Of a stretch of DNA of 64,000 nt, positions 44,831 to 55,639 are shown piece after piece. The position numbers and the translations under genes are program-made. Positions within the stretch are counted from its first letter, which is position 1. Every line of letters starts with the position of its first letter. The stretch is from Ligula intestinalis (taxonomy: Eukaryota > Platyhelminthes > Cestoda > Diphyllobothriidea > Diphyllobothriidae), in the NCBI GenBank assembly GCA_036362985.1, contig JAYGXS010000009.1, positions 14,843,664 to 14,907,663 of the forward strand, in the 5' to 3' direction. The notes under the pieces are model-generated. The model was given only the letters and a program-made list of their open reading frames with translations. It searched no databases and was not told where the DNA came from.

Positions 44831-46439
44831 TCTCTTGCTACGATAGATAGACAACCGTAAAATGCTTCTGTTAGTCTGATCACTGTGATACTACTATGGG
44901 AATCCAGTAATTTTATCCGCAGCATCATAGACTGGTGATTTGAATGGTGCTTTTGACCTACCCTCTGAAGTATACCTGGATACCGTTAAATAGCAATAGT
45001 ACTGTGCTAGACGAAATAGGTATTTCTTAGAAAAGCAGGAATTAGGAGCACGAGGTTTCACCTGGGAGTAAGCTATGGCGACTGCAGTATCAACGGGTTT
45101 CATCCTTCAAAGACCTTTACCAAAGGCAAACTTCTTACCACATATACCATTTTCTGTCTTCCTAGTTGACTGAGGACCACCTCAATCCACCAATGCTCGC
45201 AAACAATATATACTAGTTTGAAGGTCCGAGCAACGTGAAGTGTTGAAAAAGGTGATGTGCAGCCGCGGTGGCGTCTATTTCGCTTGAAGGTGGCATCAGA
45301 CATCCAATCACAGGAACGGACATGCAGAGGATTTACTGCAGATGCTTGTTGCAAAACTGCACACATGTGGCAATCGGGTTCTCAGCCAATCTCAGTTATC
45401 CAAAAGGATCGCTTAACTTCATGGTCGACGCAGACATACCCTTACTCAAGGCGATGCTCTGACGGCTGTCCCACTGACGTCTACATTGACACTGAACACG
45501 TACCGTTGTAGTGATCTAACTCCGTGCGCAAGGCCTAACCTCTTGCGACAATTAGCATGTACGCACTGAGGTTTACAAACTCCAATTCAGTCTGGTCGAT
45601 CATCTCCTAGAGGCTGGCTTCGTTGGAAGCGCTTGTGACTTCCGCGTTCTCACACTTCGGACGCCAGCCCTCGCAACTGCAACGCTCATCCGGCTGCCAA
45701 CTTCCTCCAAACTACACTCTACCAGCTCTTTGCGGAATATATTATTCCCCCCATTTCTTCTCTTTCCACACGGGCCCGGCCTGAAGACTTTAGCCACTCC
45801 GATATGCCCTTATCCAACTCTTAACTTCGTTCGATCCAGTATCCAATCATTCTGTGCAAAATACAATTTTCTCCCAACTGGCATTCGACTTCTCTTTCTA
45901 CTTGGGGTCGGGCATGAATGTCGTAGTGTCTAGGGTCCGCGCTTGGATTAAGATATCACAATAGACTCATAAAAGGGAAAATGCCTAAGTGCACGAACAG
46001 GAACAAATGCAGACGCTTGAGGATGGGAATAAATTTGGATCAAAATCTAAGGCCCTATCTACAATGTCCTGACACAGTGAAAACACAAGGACTGACTTAA
46101 GCAAGAAAGCGATGAACCACAGTTTCTTTTCAACAGAAAGTCCCATAACACGGACCAGAAGCCCACCGCTGACGCTGACTGGTAGAAACAGGCAGGTCGA
46201 ACCGAGCGTACCTCCACTCCGTCACCATCTACCTAAGAGACAGCAACCGACTAAGGGCAGCAGAGGTTAATCCGGAGAAGTACTTTAACCGTCTGTACTG
46301 GACGAAAATGTTATTGCCTAGGGAAATCCTTAACATCAGTGTAAACACAGGGGAGACAATGTTCCCGAATGAATGAAAAGATTCGCGTTCCAGGGATGGA
46401 TAAGGAAGAAGACTTGTCGAGCACCGGACCAATTTGTTC
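44831..46439. other. Intergenic sequence with LTR-like fragments
   Basis: 45700-45910 contains two stretches like the LTR 3' region (TTTGCGGAATATATTATTCCCC and GTGCAAAATACAATTTTCTC). No gene recognised. Confidence 0.3.
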
Positions 46440-46488
46440 ATTGTCCTGAGCTTTCGAACTCTTACAGGAGTTCATCTTCAGAGATAAG
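46440..46488 (-). ncRNA. Hammerhead-like motif 3' of PLE
   Basis: On the minus strand, CTGAAGA fits the hammerhead CUGANGA core and is followed by one T. Next is a perfect 6-bp helix II (GAACTC/GAGTTC around CTGTAA), GAAA, a minimal helix III and a CUC triplet, then AGGACAAT. Upstream TCT can pair with AGG/A as helix I. It lies about 240 bp beyond the stop of the PLE endonuclease frame on the same strand. That matches the known placement of hammerheads in PLE terminal repeats. Confidence 0.6.
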
Positions 46489-46504
46489 AAGCAGCAATCA
46501 AAAG

Positions 46505-46645
46505 GACGGTAATTATAGTGGCCAAAGGCCAATCAACTGTCAGCGGTCGTCAAGGGACAAGACACATCAACCACAAGGATTGAGGTCGGGGGGAGGGGGG
46601 CAATTATAGTGGTAAACGCTAATTAACTGTCAGTGAAGACGGCTG
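46505..46645. repeat. Short tandem duplication
   Basis: GTAATTATAGTGGCCAAAGGCCAATCAACTGTCAG near 46509 and CAATTATAGTGGTAAACGCTAATTAACTGTCAG near 46600 are related units about 90 bp apart, separated by a G-rich run (GGGGGGAGGGGGG). Confidence 0.5.
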
Positions 46646-46721
46646 TGGTTCAGGGTCATGAGCAGGAATTAATGTAACGACTTGTCAGCAGGGTAGAGCG
46701 TCCCGGTGATCCTGTCTCCTC

Positions 46722-47830
46722 TTATGGCCGGTTTATAGTGGGGTCCTGTTCGTTTTCAGATCTGACGTTAACCATGGCCTTGTTCTGTCCTTCGCTTACA
46801 TAATGGTGCAAAACTTTGTAGGCCACGGGGAGGACTAGATGCCTGTTGACGGAGTTGGCATCTGAGTACCATGCCTCAAGTGTCAGCCTTTTGGCTTTTG
46901 AGTTTCCTCGGCCTATGATAGTTGCTCCTTGAATGTCGAAGTTGTAGCCAGTTTCCTCAATTTGTGCTGCAAGCTGCGAGTTAGGGTCTAGTTTCTGAGC
47001 CGCCCATTTGTGTTCGCATAGGCGGGTCTGCAATTTTCGGCCTGTTTATCCCACATAATTACAGTCTCCGTCATTGCAACGTATCTTGTAGACAACTGCA
47101 GTGGTTTCGGTAGGGAGCAGTCTGTCTTGTTGTTGCATGGGCCCTCGTCTGTTCACGCGGCGCCTCCTGCGTTTGATAAATGACATCGGGTATCCATTGG
47201 CTCGGAAGAGTTCATAAAGGTATTGTTGTTCAACTCTTCTGTCCACAGGAGTGCTACAGTGGGTTTCAACTCTTTTGAAAAGAGTACGAACGCAACTGCG
47301 TTTCTGACACATGGGGTGAGTGCTGTTGAAGTGTAACACTTGGTGTGTGCCGGTGGCCTTTCCGAATACCGTGGTTTGCAGTAGTCCAGTTGAGCACCGT
47401 CGCACAAGGACATCGAGGAAGGGTAGTTGATTGTTTCCCTCCGCTTCCATCGTGAATCGGATGTTTGCATCAACCGAGTTCAATAAATCTTTGGGGTGTT
47501 CGATATCAGATGTCTTGACAACGACAAAAGTGTCATCCACATAACGAGCCCAAAATTTCGGTTGATACTTGGCTAAGACAAGTGTTCTATCCGTTGGAGG
47601 ACCACTTCGGCAATCAGGCCTGATAGGGGGGAGCCCAGTAGAGTGCCTTTTATTTGCTCGTACATTTGCCCACCAAATGTGAAGTAGGTTTTAAGGCAAG
47701 GTCGTAGAAGTTCGAGCAAATGGTCACATTTCAGAGGTTCGTCGCTTTCGTCATAGCGTTCATCTAGAATTTGTCCCATAACATCAAGACAGTGTTTTTC
47801 AGGCGCCTAAGTACACATTACAACGAACTG
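46722..47830 (-). mobile_element. Penelope-like element: RT and GIY-YIG endonuclease, best preserved copy
   Basis: Minus-strand order: YFTFGGQMYEQIKGTLLGSP and LSGLIAEVVLQRIE (RT palm), then the active site ARYVDDTFVVVKT (about 47545), NNQLPFLDVLVRR, the RT-to-nuclease connector with ANGYPMSFIKRR, then VVYKIRCNDGDCNYVG. A stop at about 47043 falls one codon later. It continues TGRKLQTRLCEHKWA and NSQLAAQIEETGYNFD, ending near 46722. The CxxxxC linker and YVG(stop)TGxxLxxRxxEH of the Penelope-type GIY-YIG nuclease are all present. A frame change near 47560 and the single stop are the only breaks seen. The RT N-terminus is missing beyond about 47830. A hammerhead-like motif follows at 46440-46488. 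Confidence 0.88.
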
Positions 47831-49325
47831 TAGGGCCGTATTAGGAATCATCTGATCACGACCCTTAAGACAGTCAAGCGCAGGTGCTCACAAACTCCAC
47901 AATCATCAACTAACTTACCAAGTAGACACCGATTGGCTCTCTTGCGCCTGCATTACCCTAGAGGAGGCAGGAGCGTGTGCAAACGAAGAATGGGTCGCGC
48001 ATCAGAGAATCGGTCCACCAGAGAGCTTTTGAACAGGATATGACTTCCAGTGGTGCCTTCCTCTTTTCCTCCACAGCTGAACTGACCTTGGTCGTGCTAG
48101 TGGCTAACAAAACCAACCAGTCAGTCTACGCGTAAGCTTAAACCACCTGGTCCGCGCACGAAAAAGTGCGTCATCAGGCATCGAAATTTCAATATCACTG
48201 AGGCTATATTCAGAAAGAGTCATTGCAGCCTTACTCTCCGTCTTTGGAGGAGAACAGCGTTACCTGGTCAGTTGGCAGTCGTCTAAGTCACAGCTTTCAG
48301 CGCACCCTAAGGGTTCGAAAAGAACGTCAGACTATTTATGTTGGGGATTAGGCATCGAATGCAATGGGAACGTAATCCCAGGGTCGATCTAACTCTTCCC
48401 AACTTCCAGACACCATGTTCGAGCTGATCAACTATCTGATGCAGGTATCAGGCTCAGATGACTAGTGCGGCATGGGCCCGCTCCTGAGCCTGTCATAACG
48501 CAATACACCCCGTGCTTCGCTGACGAACCTACCACGCGGCCTATACATACACCCATTAACGCAACCATTCCACTTTGGATGAACAAGCTCCTTCGGATAT
48601 TTGCCTATTGATCGATAGATAGTGTTTTGTTAAGAAGTCTTCTTCAGGATTTTTAACGGTCCTGTCCAAATTATTTTAGACTTCGTTTATTGAAGATATA
48701 CTTGTCACACTAACAAATATGACCGTTCACTCGGTAGCATAACATGACCTAAATAGTACAAACATTGCCAATTTCCTTACACGAAAGACCAACACGTTGG
48801 AAGTTCGTCTTCAATCAAAATTGTTCGCGGTCGTACTTAGTTCTAGACCGTGGCCGGAAATGCACCAATCGCATGCGCTAATGAACCAGCTGATGGATTA
48901 ATCAATTAACTAAAAGAACACCAAAATCCGGCATCGGTCCGTACGCAAAAGGCACAATTCCATGTAGGGTGCTAGACTGAAAGTCGCTTTAACCTAATAA
49001 ACAGCTGCGAAAACCTAACCATGAGTCTGCAGAACCGCTCGAAGCCAAGACTTGAACAGCTATCCACAAAAGCTCTAGGCCTGTTCTTAAACGACCATGT
49101 AGTCACGCAATAAGGTGTGCTAAAGCCATGCCCTCTTCTGGACTTCTTGTCTAAGACGCCGTCGAAGCTGACAAACGGTCATTTGAAAGAACTGAATTCC
49201 AACAGTCCACCCTTTTGGTTTGAGGCCCATATGCCCAAAGATCGGTACCTGTCCATCCGCCGGTAGTAATGATAGCCACCGAGGTTTTTGCTCCTTGAAA
49301 ACGCCTAGGTAACGCAAAACTAACA
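47831..49325. other. Intergenic sequence, no gene recognised
   Basis: Mixed composition, short frames without motifs. Confidence 0.35.
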
Positions 49326-49468
49326 CCCCCCTATCTGCGCATTCTCAGACCTGTTTACGATTACTTATGACTAAGGATTCCCGACGGAATCCGAAACGTC
49401 AGGCCAATAAAACTCTTGTTCCAGTGATCGCATCTTCGTCTTCTGAACTGCTTCCTGGGACTCGAACA
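49326..49468 (+). repeat. Hammerhead-like PLE repeat, single copy
   Basis: Complete relative to the others: CACCCCCCTATCTGCGCAT, TCTCAGACCTGTTTACGATT, ATGACTAAGG, helix II (GGATTCC/GGAATCC around CGAC), GAAACGTCAGGCCAATAAAAC, TTGTTCCAGTGATCGCATC, and GCTTCCTGGGACTCGAA. It gives the best view of the roughly 145-bp unit. The core is ATGACTA, not CTGATGA. Confidence 0.7.
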
Positions 49469-51519
49469 TTTACAAAATCCTCTTCTTTACTAGTCACAAA
49501 GACTTCTTGAATTTGTGAACACTGGAAGGGCAGGCCCACAAGCGATAATACTAGCGTTCAGTTTGTTGTCTAATTGAAGTGTCCTTGCTCATTGTACTCG
49601 CTCCACGATTGATCACTGGCATTCGTAAGAATAGCTGTTACCTTCCAAAAGCGTTGATCTATGCTCGTTCAAATTGTAGTTTAAAAACGGTGGGCATCCG
49701 AAAATATGCAGAGATTGAAAATCACCGTAGCCAGATGATCCCTGGTGGAGTAGACACCCAAAACGAAAATTAACGCCAATAGGGGCTAACTGCTTCAACT
49801 GACTAATTACTGAAAGTACGCAATGCGCGTAAATCCCGAGTTGGTCCAGAACAACTGGCTACCTTTGCCACTAGAGGCAACCCACTGCATAGCAAAACAC
49901 GATTTGGAATCTATTCGGTCCTAGTATTCAACCATTGTTCTGATGTGGTACTTACGACTTTGTTCTGTAAGTTCCTTATTTAGGTATTTCCAATAATCTA
50001 TGCGTACTGTGGGCTAGCTTTCTAATCCTGGTATCAAAGCGCGTGCTGATTTTGACGCCTACTAAAGACGGCGAAGTGCATGACTACTAATAACCGACTA
50101 ACGCAGCCAACAATCGCCAAAGATTGCACGTACGTGGCCGGCTCGTTTAATCGCTGCTTCGGAACGAAGATTGATTACCGCTAGCATAGATGCATTCTGG
50201 TCGTTGCATATTTTATTCCTTATTTTAGATCCGATGACAGCAGTCTGATTTCCAGTTTACCATGTGGTTTATCTAGAAAGTCTATCATAACACGCGGAAA
50301 AATCGCTCAGAAGCAAAAAAGCAGAATTTTGCTCGAAACGACGGTAGACGTGAATGCATTTTACAAATACCAGTCGTTTAGTTAGAATTCAAACGTCCAG
50401 TTAATGAAAACGCGTTAGGACGAGTAGAACAACGAGCCAGTACTTAGACTTCACCTTTAGATCAAGTGCCTTTCTATATGCGATAAATGGAATCACTATG
50501 GAGACAAAATCCAACTTAATGAGTGGCGTAACGTTCGCACCTACGATTGTAAAACTTGATTAAGCCGTAAAATCGAGGGTCAGCAAGACTGATATCTTCG
50601 TCTGAACCTGCGACGATTAAAATATGTCCCAATCAGGTAAAGGGTCAACATTTTGCAGGTTTAGGAATAGTTGATGGATACCATACACACCAGAACAGTC
50701 GGACTCAGAGACATCGTTCAATGACCGCACTCAACAAGGAAGGCTGGTCTAAAAACCACATAAAGTAATCTCATGACTTGAATGAGCATTACATCAATGA
50801 AACAAGACGATCATGTGAATATTCTCAAAAGCTAAGCTAGTGAGCATTTCCTGTGGCTTGGAACATTTAAGCTGTAATCTACCAGCCTGAGTGTGCAAGA
50901 CGAGCGACTGTAGTGATTAGGTCGAAAAATATTCCTGCTCGGGAAGATAAAAAACACAGCCACTAAGTTGTGTACGACGAGTGAGATACCTGCTCATTTA
51001 TATAAAACATCACATGACCGAGAAATTTCCAACCGATTAACAAACGAACGTCAGACCAGAGAGAAAAGAGAGCTTGCAAGGGGTTAAGTACCATTTGTCT
51101 TATATGAATGATGACAGCTACGAATAAACGCTCGAATTCAGTACCGTTGAGCCGCAAACGGATATAAAGGTGAGTAGTGAACCCACAGTGGCGGCGGCGA
51201 TTAACGTATATGAATGCGGTCTACGGGAAATTTTCTACAACCAATAAAAATTACACTAAAAGCAAAAGCTACTTTGTGAAAAATAGTACGATCTAGTGTT
51301 GCAAAATTTGACCGCAACTGCCATCTGCAGCCGGGCAGATCAACTTATAAGATATTACGTTGCATATGCCCGTAAAACGCGCAGCTAGAAAGTCGTGAAT
51401 TCCTTATATATAAACTAGCTTACATCTATCGTAAACTCAGCGGCCCTCGTACTAGGTAGAAAATTAGTATAGTAATAAAGCAATAAAAAATGCAAATGCC
51501 ATGGTACAAATTTATTCCT
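49469..51519. other. Intergenic sequence downstream of RPL11
   Basis: No repeats or genes recognised. AATAAA for RPL11 (minus) is at 51511-51516. Confidence 0.4.
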
Positions 51520-52127
51520 CTACTTGTTCATCAGGATGCCTTCATATTTGGTTTGGAACCACTTCATGGCTTCCTCCTTAGTGACGTGGTGTTTGGGGCC
51601 GACTTTAGAAGCGCACCTTCTCCTGTGAACAATGGTAAGATAACTTGGTTATTCTAACCTGTGGGCCACACGCTGGCCTGCGCGGGCTAGGATGACGTAG
51701 AAATCCATACCGTAAATGCCGATGCCGGGGTCATACTTCAGGTTCAAATCGATATGTTCCGTAATACCAAAGCCAAAGTGACCCATCTTGCTGAAACAGG
51801 ATTTGGGCAATTCATATTCCTTCACTTTCAGACCACGCTCAAGGATTTCTAACGCTAATAAAGGACAGAAAGAGACGAACCTTCAGCCTTCGCCCCGCGA
51901 ACAGTACAGTGGACGGCAATCTTTTCGTTTCTGCGAATGCCGAATGTACGTACGGTCAGCCTAGCTTTGCTAAAAACAGGCTGCTGCTGGGTCAGCTGCT
52001 CCAAGACCTTGGCCGCGCGCGTAAGACGATCTCCGCTTTCACCAACGCAGATATTTAGGCAGAGCTTTTGGATTTTAATCTCCCGCATGGGGTTATTCTC
52101 TGCCTTAGGCTTTCTTGTGATACCCAT
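51520..52127 (-). CDS. RPL11: 60S ribosomal protein L11 (uL5 family), three exons
   Basis: Exon 1 is 51881-52127, exon 2 is 51659-51848 and exon 3 is 51520-51622. Together they encode 179 residues, close to the 178 of the human protein. Conserved blocks run throughout: [55 protein letters not shown], then [36 protein letters not shown] and [16 protein letters not shown] before TAG. RPL11 binds 5S rRNA in the central protuberance of the large ribosomal subunit. The start ATG (52125-52127) gives a basic N-terminus ([11 protein letters not shown]) slightly different from other animals. It directly follows a TTGCTTACCAG acceptor-like site, so a 5' untranslated intron or spliced-leader addition is possible. 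AATAAA is 4 nt past the stop. Product assignment is secure. Confidence 0.97.
51623..51658 (-). other. 36-nt intron of RPL11
   Basis: Begins GTTAGAATAA and ends TGTTCACAG on the minus strand. Removing it joins [13 protein letters not shown] in frame (within an Arg codon). Confidence 0.92.
51849..51880 (-). other. 32-nt intron of RPL11
   Basis: On the minus strand the sequence begins GTTCGTCTC and ends GCGTTAG. Removing it restores [12 protein letters not shown], the conserved reading frame of RPL11. It interrupts a Glu codon after its first base (phase 1). Confidence 0.92.
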
Positions 52128-52399
52128 CCTGGTAAGCAAGTAAAAATCGTGCACTCACAACTATCAAAAAGTGCGGCGCAGTGACCTGACAGTACTTTAA
52201 ACAAACGCACTTCATTCCGAGATAACCATCCTTGAATGTTGTAGAGGCTGGGTTGACTAGCAAACTAAGTCAACATATATCAAAAGAATACAGTTTATTT
52301 CTCCAATAATGTGCAAAACTGTACAATCCAAGCCAACATTGGAACCCTTAGCAAGAAAGTATAGTGTAAGTTATATTTCCTGCAATTCAGGCAGTGGAC
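52128..52399. other. RPL11 upstream region
   Basis: Promoter and leader of RPL11 on the minus strand are expected here. I see no TATA box at a convincing place. The TTGCTTACCAG just before the ATG looks like a splice acceptor. Confidence 0.4.
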
Positions 52400-53530
52400 T
52401 ATGTTTACTACTGCACAAGTGGTTGTATGAAATAAAAGGCATTTATTGTAGTCTTCTCGATGATTTTATAAGGTCGTACTTGTCCAATTGAAAACAAAAT
52501 GTCTTAGTGGCGTCTTCATTATCAACTGAGACCCGTGTTCTAAGTGGTGCCCTGCAAGGTACGTGCCAGGTCCTATCAGTCAGTATAGGTCAGTATATTT
52601 GGAGTAAATGACCGAAGCCCTTAAAAACTCGATTGAAATGGTACAGGAATGCATAAGTTTTCGTGAAATATGCAAGCATTGTTACAGATCGCTTTTGTTG
52701 TGCAAAAGTGCACAGAAATAATTTGGAAAAATGAATTGTTGACGAGGTGAGGCGTTTGTGGAATGGCAGCGTACAAATGTTAACAGAATATCCAGTCTCT
52801 GTGATCTTCTAGTGTAAATAAATACGCTTTTGAAATCAAACTAGTAGTGTGATTGTTTTTAATGTTATGTCAAATAGGTCCTCTATTGTTCATGGTTTTT
52901 ATGAACGATATTTAGCCGGCGATTATATATTCTCAATTTTATATTTATGCTGATGATCTCAAATGATCGTATTCCTTCTCCTGATTTATGACACATTTTT
53001 AGAAAAACACATTCGGACTCCAGCGCTCTAAAAGCGTGGAGCTCAACATGGCTAATTAAATTCTTAACTTATAGGGGGTCGCTACCTGTGTTTTGGGCCC
53101 AAACGATTGCCGCACTCAAGTATCATTCGAGTCAACCCAAAGGCTGAATGTCCCACCATCCTAAAATAATCCTTGAGCCACAACAATAAATTCGGTTTAT
53201 CGCCTCAAGCCCGTGGAATTGCGGCCAAAGCTGCCAATTTTGTGAATTTATCTCTGATAATTTCAAATTCCTAAGTGTGACTTATTAATTTATTGTGTTT
53301 TTGTGCCTTCAATTCTTCAATGCTCTTGTCCATTCTTTGGTTTACTGGACGAGCCCAGCCGTTCAAATGTTGAGATGTCCAAACACGTTTTAGTAAACAA
53401 CTTTTATGGCCGACACTTTCAAAAACTTCCAACTCAAATAGATGCTAGCTAAAGAAACTAAAATTTATTGGGTATCGGAGGCTGAAAGCAGCCTTCCGTC
53501 TTCGTTTCCCAGAATTTTAGTCCTTACACT
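52400..53530 (+). mobile_element. Decayed family-B-like non-LTR RT
   Basis: Plus-strand fragments in the right order match family B. LLDDFIRSYLSN corresponds to LLDFLGSYLSN. Then come GALQGT, after a non-matching stretch (about 52590-52870) IGPLLFMVFMNDI-like, the active site IYADDLK (about 52945), AAKAANFVNLSLI (AKAAQICGFISH), SILWFTGRA and LKKLKFIGYRRLKA. Many stops and shifts. It is an older relative of the B copies rather than a recent one, and the non-matching stretch may be an insertion. Confidence 0.65.
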
Positions 53531-54059
53531 CGGTAGTTGTCCACGCAGCACTGATAAGGTTTACTTCTGCATCCTCCTATTCTAAACAGTCTTTGCACTT
53601 GGCTTTTAGTTATAGTGTAAAGAGCACGCTAGTTGTATCCTTCTACTCAGGAACAGACTCGTTATTCACGGTATCACTTCCTTCTACTGACGGGCCTTGA
53701 GACTGTGGTTGTTCTTGGTAAAGCGCCTGAAGTACCATAGTGACGTAAAACCGCTCACAAACAATCACACGCACAGTACGTAAATATCCATATCCTGCGA
53801 AAATTTATTGAACCAAAATCGAGAGCATGCAACTATAACGATTCTTCCGGTTATGAAAATAACTGACGCTCTCCAGATGCGTGCTCCATTGCACCAGCCT
53901 GGTTACCCCCAGCACTGAATCACCTGTTGCCTCCACAACTGCCGCTAAAATTGAAAATTTTAAAACGCATTAAAACAAAAAGGGTCAGGTTGGTCTCTTA
54001 CACACCCCCGTCAAGAGAAGGCTCTGTCTACAGAGCCACAGTACGGTCAGGGGTACCTA
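53531..54059. other. No gene seen
   Basis: Mixed intergenic sequence without recognised motifs. Confidence 0.35.
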
Positions 54060-54430
54060 CCTCTACCTCAGCGGCCGGTTGGTGACTAGGTGGGGGTAGA
54101 ATGTGAAGAGAGTCAAGGTCTACGGGGGGGGGCGGGGGTCCCGAGATTCCCGCTTTAGTAGACTGACCTCATTTAGTTGCTTGGCCTCAATCCGTGGGAC
54201 AAAGACGCTAATGCGGTGTCTACCTTCAGGCATCACAGCGGACTCGACCCGACATGGGAACGGATGCACTAGTCCGCGGGTCAACACTATTTTTATCGAT
54301 TTTCCTATCCTTCTGCGGAATACACTATTCCTATTAATTTGGCTTTCCCCGTCTTTTCGCCTCACCTAAAGGATTAATGGGCCAGGAAGATCGTAGGTAT
54401 TAGGGTTAACCACCTTAGCCTTAACACCTT
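54060..54430 (+). repeat. LTR-like repeat, second family
   Basis: The 3' part (TTCTGCGGAATACACTATTCC, TTTGGCTTTCCCCG, TCACCTAAAGGATTAATGG, GATCG..GTATTAGGGTTAA, CCTTAGCCTTAACA) matches the ends of the repeats at 42004 and 42725. A poly-G/C stretch lies at 54122-54137. It is followed by a (CAGT)n run at 54430-54446. Confidence 0.5.
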
Positions 54431-54639
54431 CAGTCAGTCAGTCAGTCGATAATCCTTTTCGAACATTAGACTCACTGAAATCTGCCCCCACATTGTTCGT
54501 AGGAGTTCTCGTTTACTGCTTCTTTCTTAGCTCACAAGTATTTTCTGGTGATTAATAAATTTTGTTTAAAAAGACTAATTGCTGGTGGATGTGAAATACT
54601 GTGCCTGTCATAATATCCATTTCTGCTCTTCATCTGGCT

Positions 54640-55145
54640 GATTACCAGCAACACCCACTCGAAGGAGCTGGGATCTTAGCAGTCTGTGTGGAACCCTGTC
54701 TAAATATTTGCTAAAGTCTATATAGACCAAAAATTCAATTTATCATTAATTTTCCAGGTTTCCATGAATATAAACAAGTTAATAGTACAAGATTGACCAC
54801 TTTCAAATCTATGAAGATGCACTGTGTGCCTCATCAGCTCAGTGAGTTTCCAAAAATACCTATGAGGCTCTCTGCTCTGAGGCACTTCGGTGAGGTCCTC
54901 TCTATCTTTACAGATGAGGATTATATTGCCTAGCATCCATTCAGAAGGCAGAGCTCCCGCCTTTATAAAATTTTCGTAAATCTTGGAGAGTGGGGAGGGC
55001 AGTTTGCCTGCCAGTTCATACAAAACGTTCGCTGATATGCCATTGGGACCAGTTGCTTTAGTGGGCTGTAGCTAATTGTGTATGCAGGTATGGCAATATT
55101 CCAGTGTACTTTCTCGTCAAAAGATGATTCAGCGGTATGTTCAAA
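54640..55145 (-). mobile_element. Non-LTR RT fragment, minus
   Basis: The minus frame carries NGISANVLYELAGKLPSPLS, then IYENFIKAGALPSEWMLGNI and RFESGQSCTINLFIFMETW, the fingers-to-palm part of a family-A-like RT (compare SGPDDIPPKLL, CLPADWKSA and RRGRSCVTNLF at 34500-34900). It ends before motif A is complete. The frame is open for 101 codons, but the GFRRG motif is changed. Confidence 0.75.
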
Positions 55146-55369
55146 CATACAGAAATTAGACGAGAGGTTTGTCTTATCTCAATTACCGGTTAACTTGTTT
55201 CCCTAGTACTGTTTTAGACAGGCGCTAGACTTCCGATTGCGTTTTGCTTTATTCACGTAAACAAAGAACCTATTTTTGTTACTCTATGCCCCGTTGACTG
55301 GTTCTGACACTCGTGGTAATCGTTTTTTCTGCAGAGGTTTTCGACATTATGCCGCACCGGTTTGGGAAC

Positions 55370-55469
55370 NNNNNNNNNNNNNNNNNNNNNNNNNNNNNNN
55401 NNNNNNNNNNNNNNNNNNNNNNNNNNNNNNNNNNNNNNNNNNNNNNNNNNNNNNNNNNNNNNNNNNNNN
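55370..55469. other. Assembly gap of 100 N
   Basis: Exactly 100 unknown bases between two RT fragments; true size unknown. Confidence 0.99.
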
Positions 55470-55489
55470 TTTAAAACGACTATTTTCCA

Positions 55490-55625
55490 TTCCGCTGAAG
55501 CCTGTCTGTATAAAAGTTGGTTAACTATTTTTTTACAATGCAATCACGCCTATTTGAGGCAGGTTCTAGATCATTTGTTTGTGTGAAACCCTGGCGAAGG
55601 CTTTGTTGAAGTCAGTGTTAGTCGC
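55490..55625 (-). mobile_element. Non-LTR RT palm fragment, minus
   Basis: The minus strand reads TNTDFNKAFARVSHKQMI, the motif A region of a family-A-like RT (compare YIEFKKAFDSVPHQRLL), then runs toward the gap. It abuts at about 55630 an oppositely oriented RT fragment. Confidence 0.65.
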
Positions 55626-55639
55626 AGTGACCGAAAAAA

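Noticed and set aside
51937..52143. Plus-strand frame over RPL11 exon 1
   Set aside because: Antisense shadow of a strongly conserved exon.
54122..54137. G-run as a G-quadruplex element
   Set aside because: GGGGGGGGGCGGGGG can be simple low-complexity sequence at an LTR-like repeat; no second copy or position supports a function.
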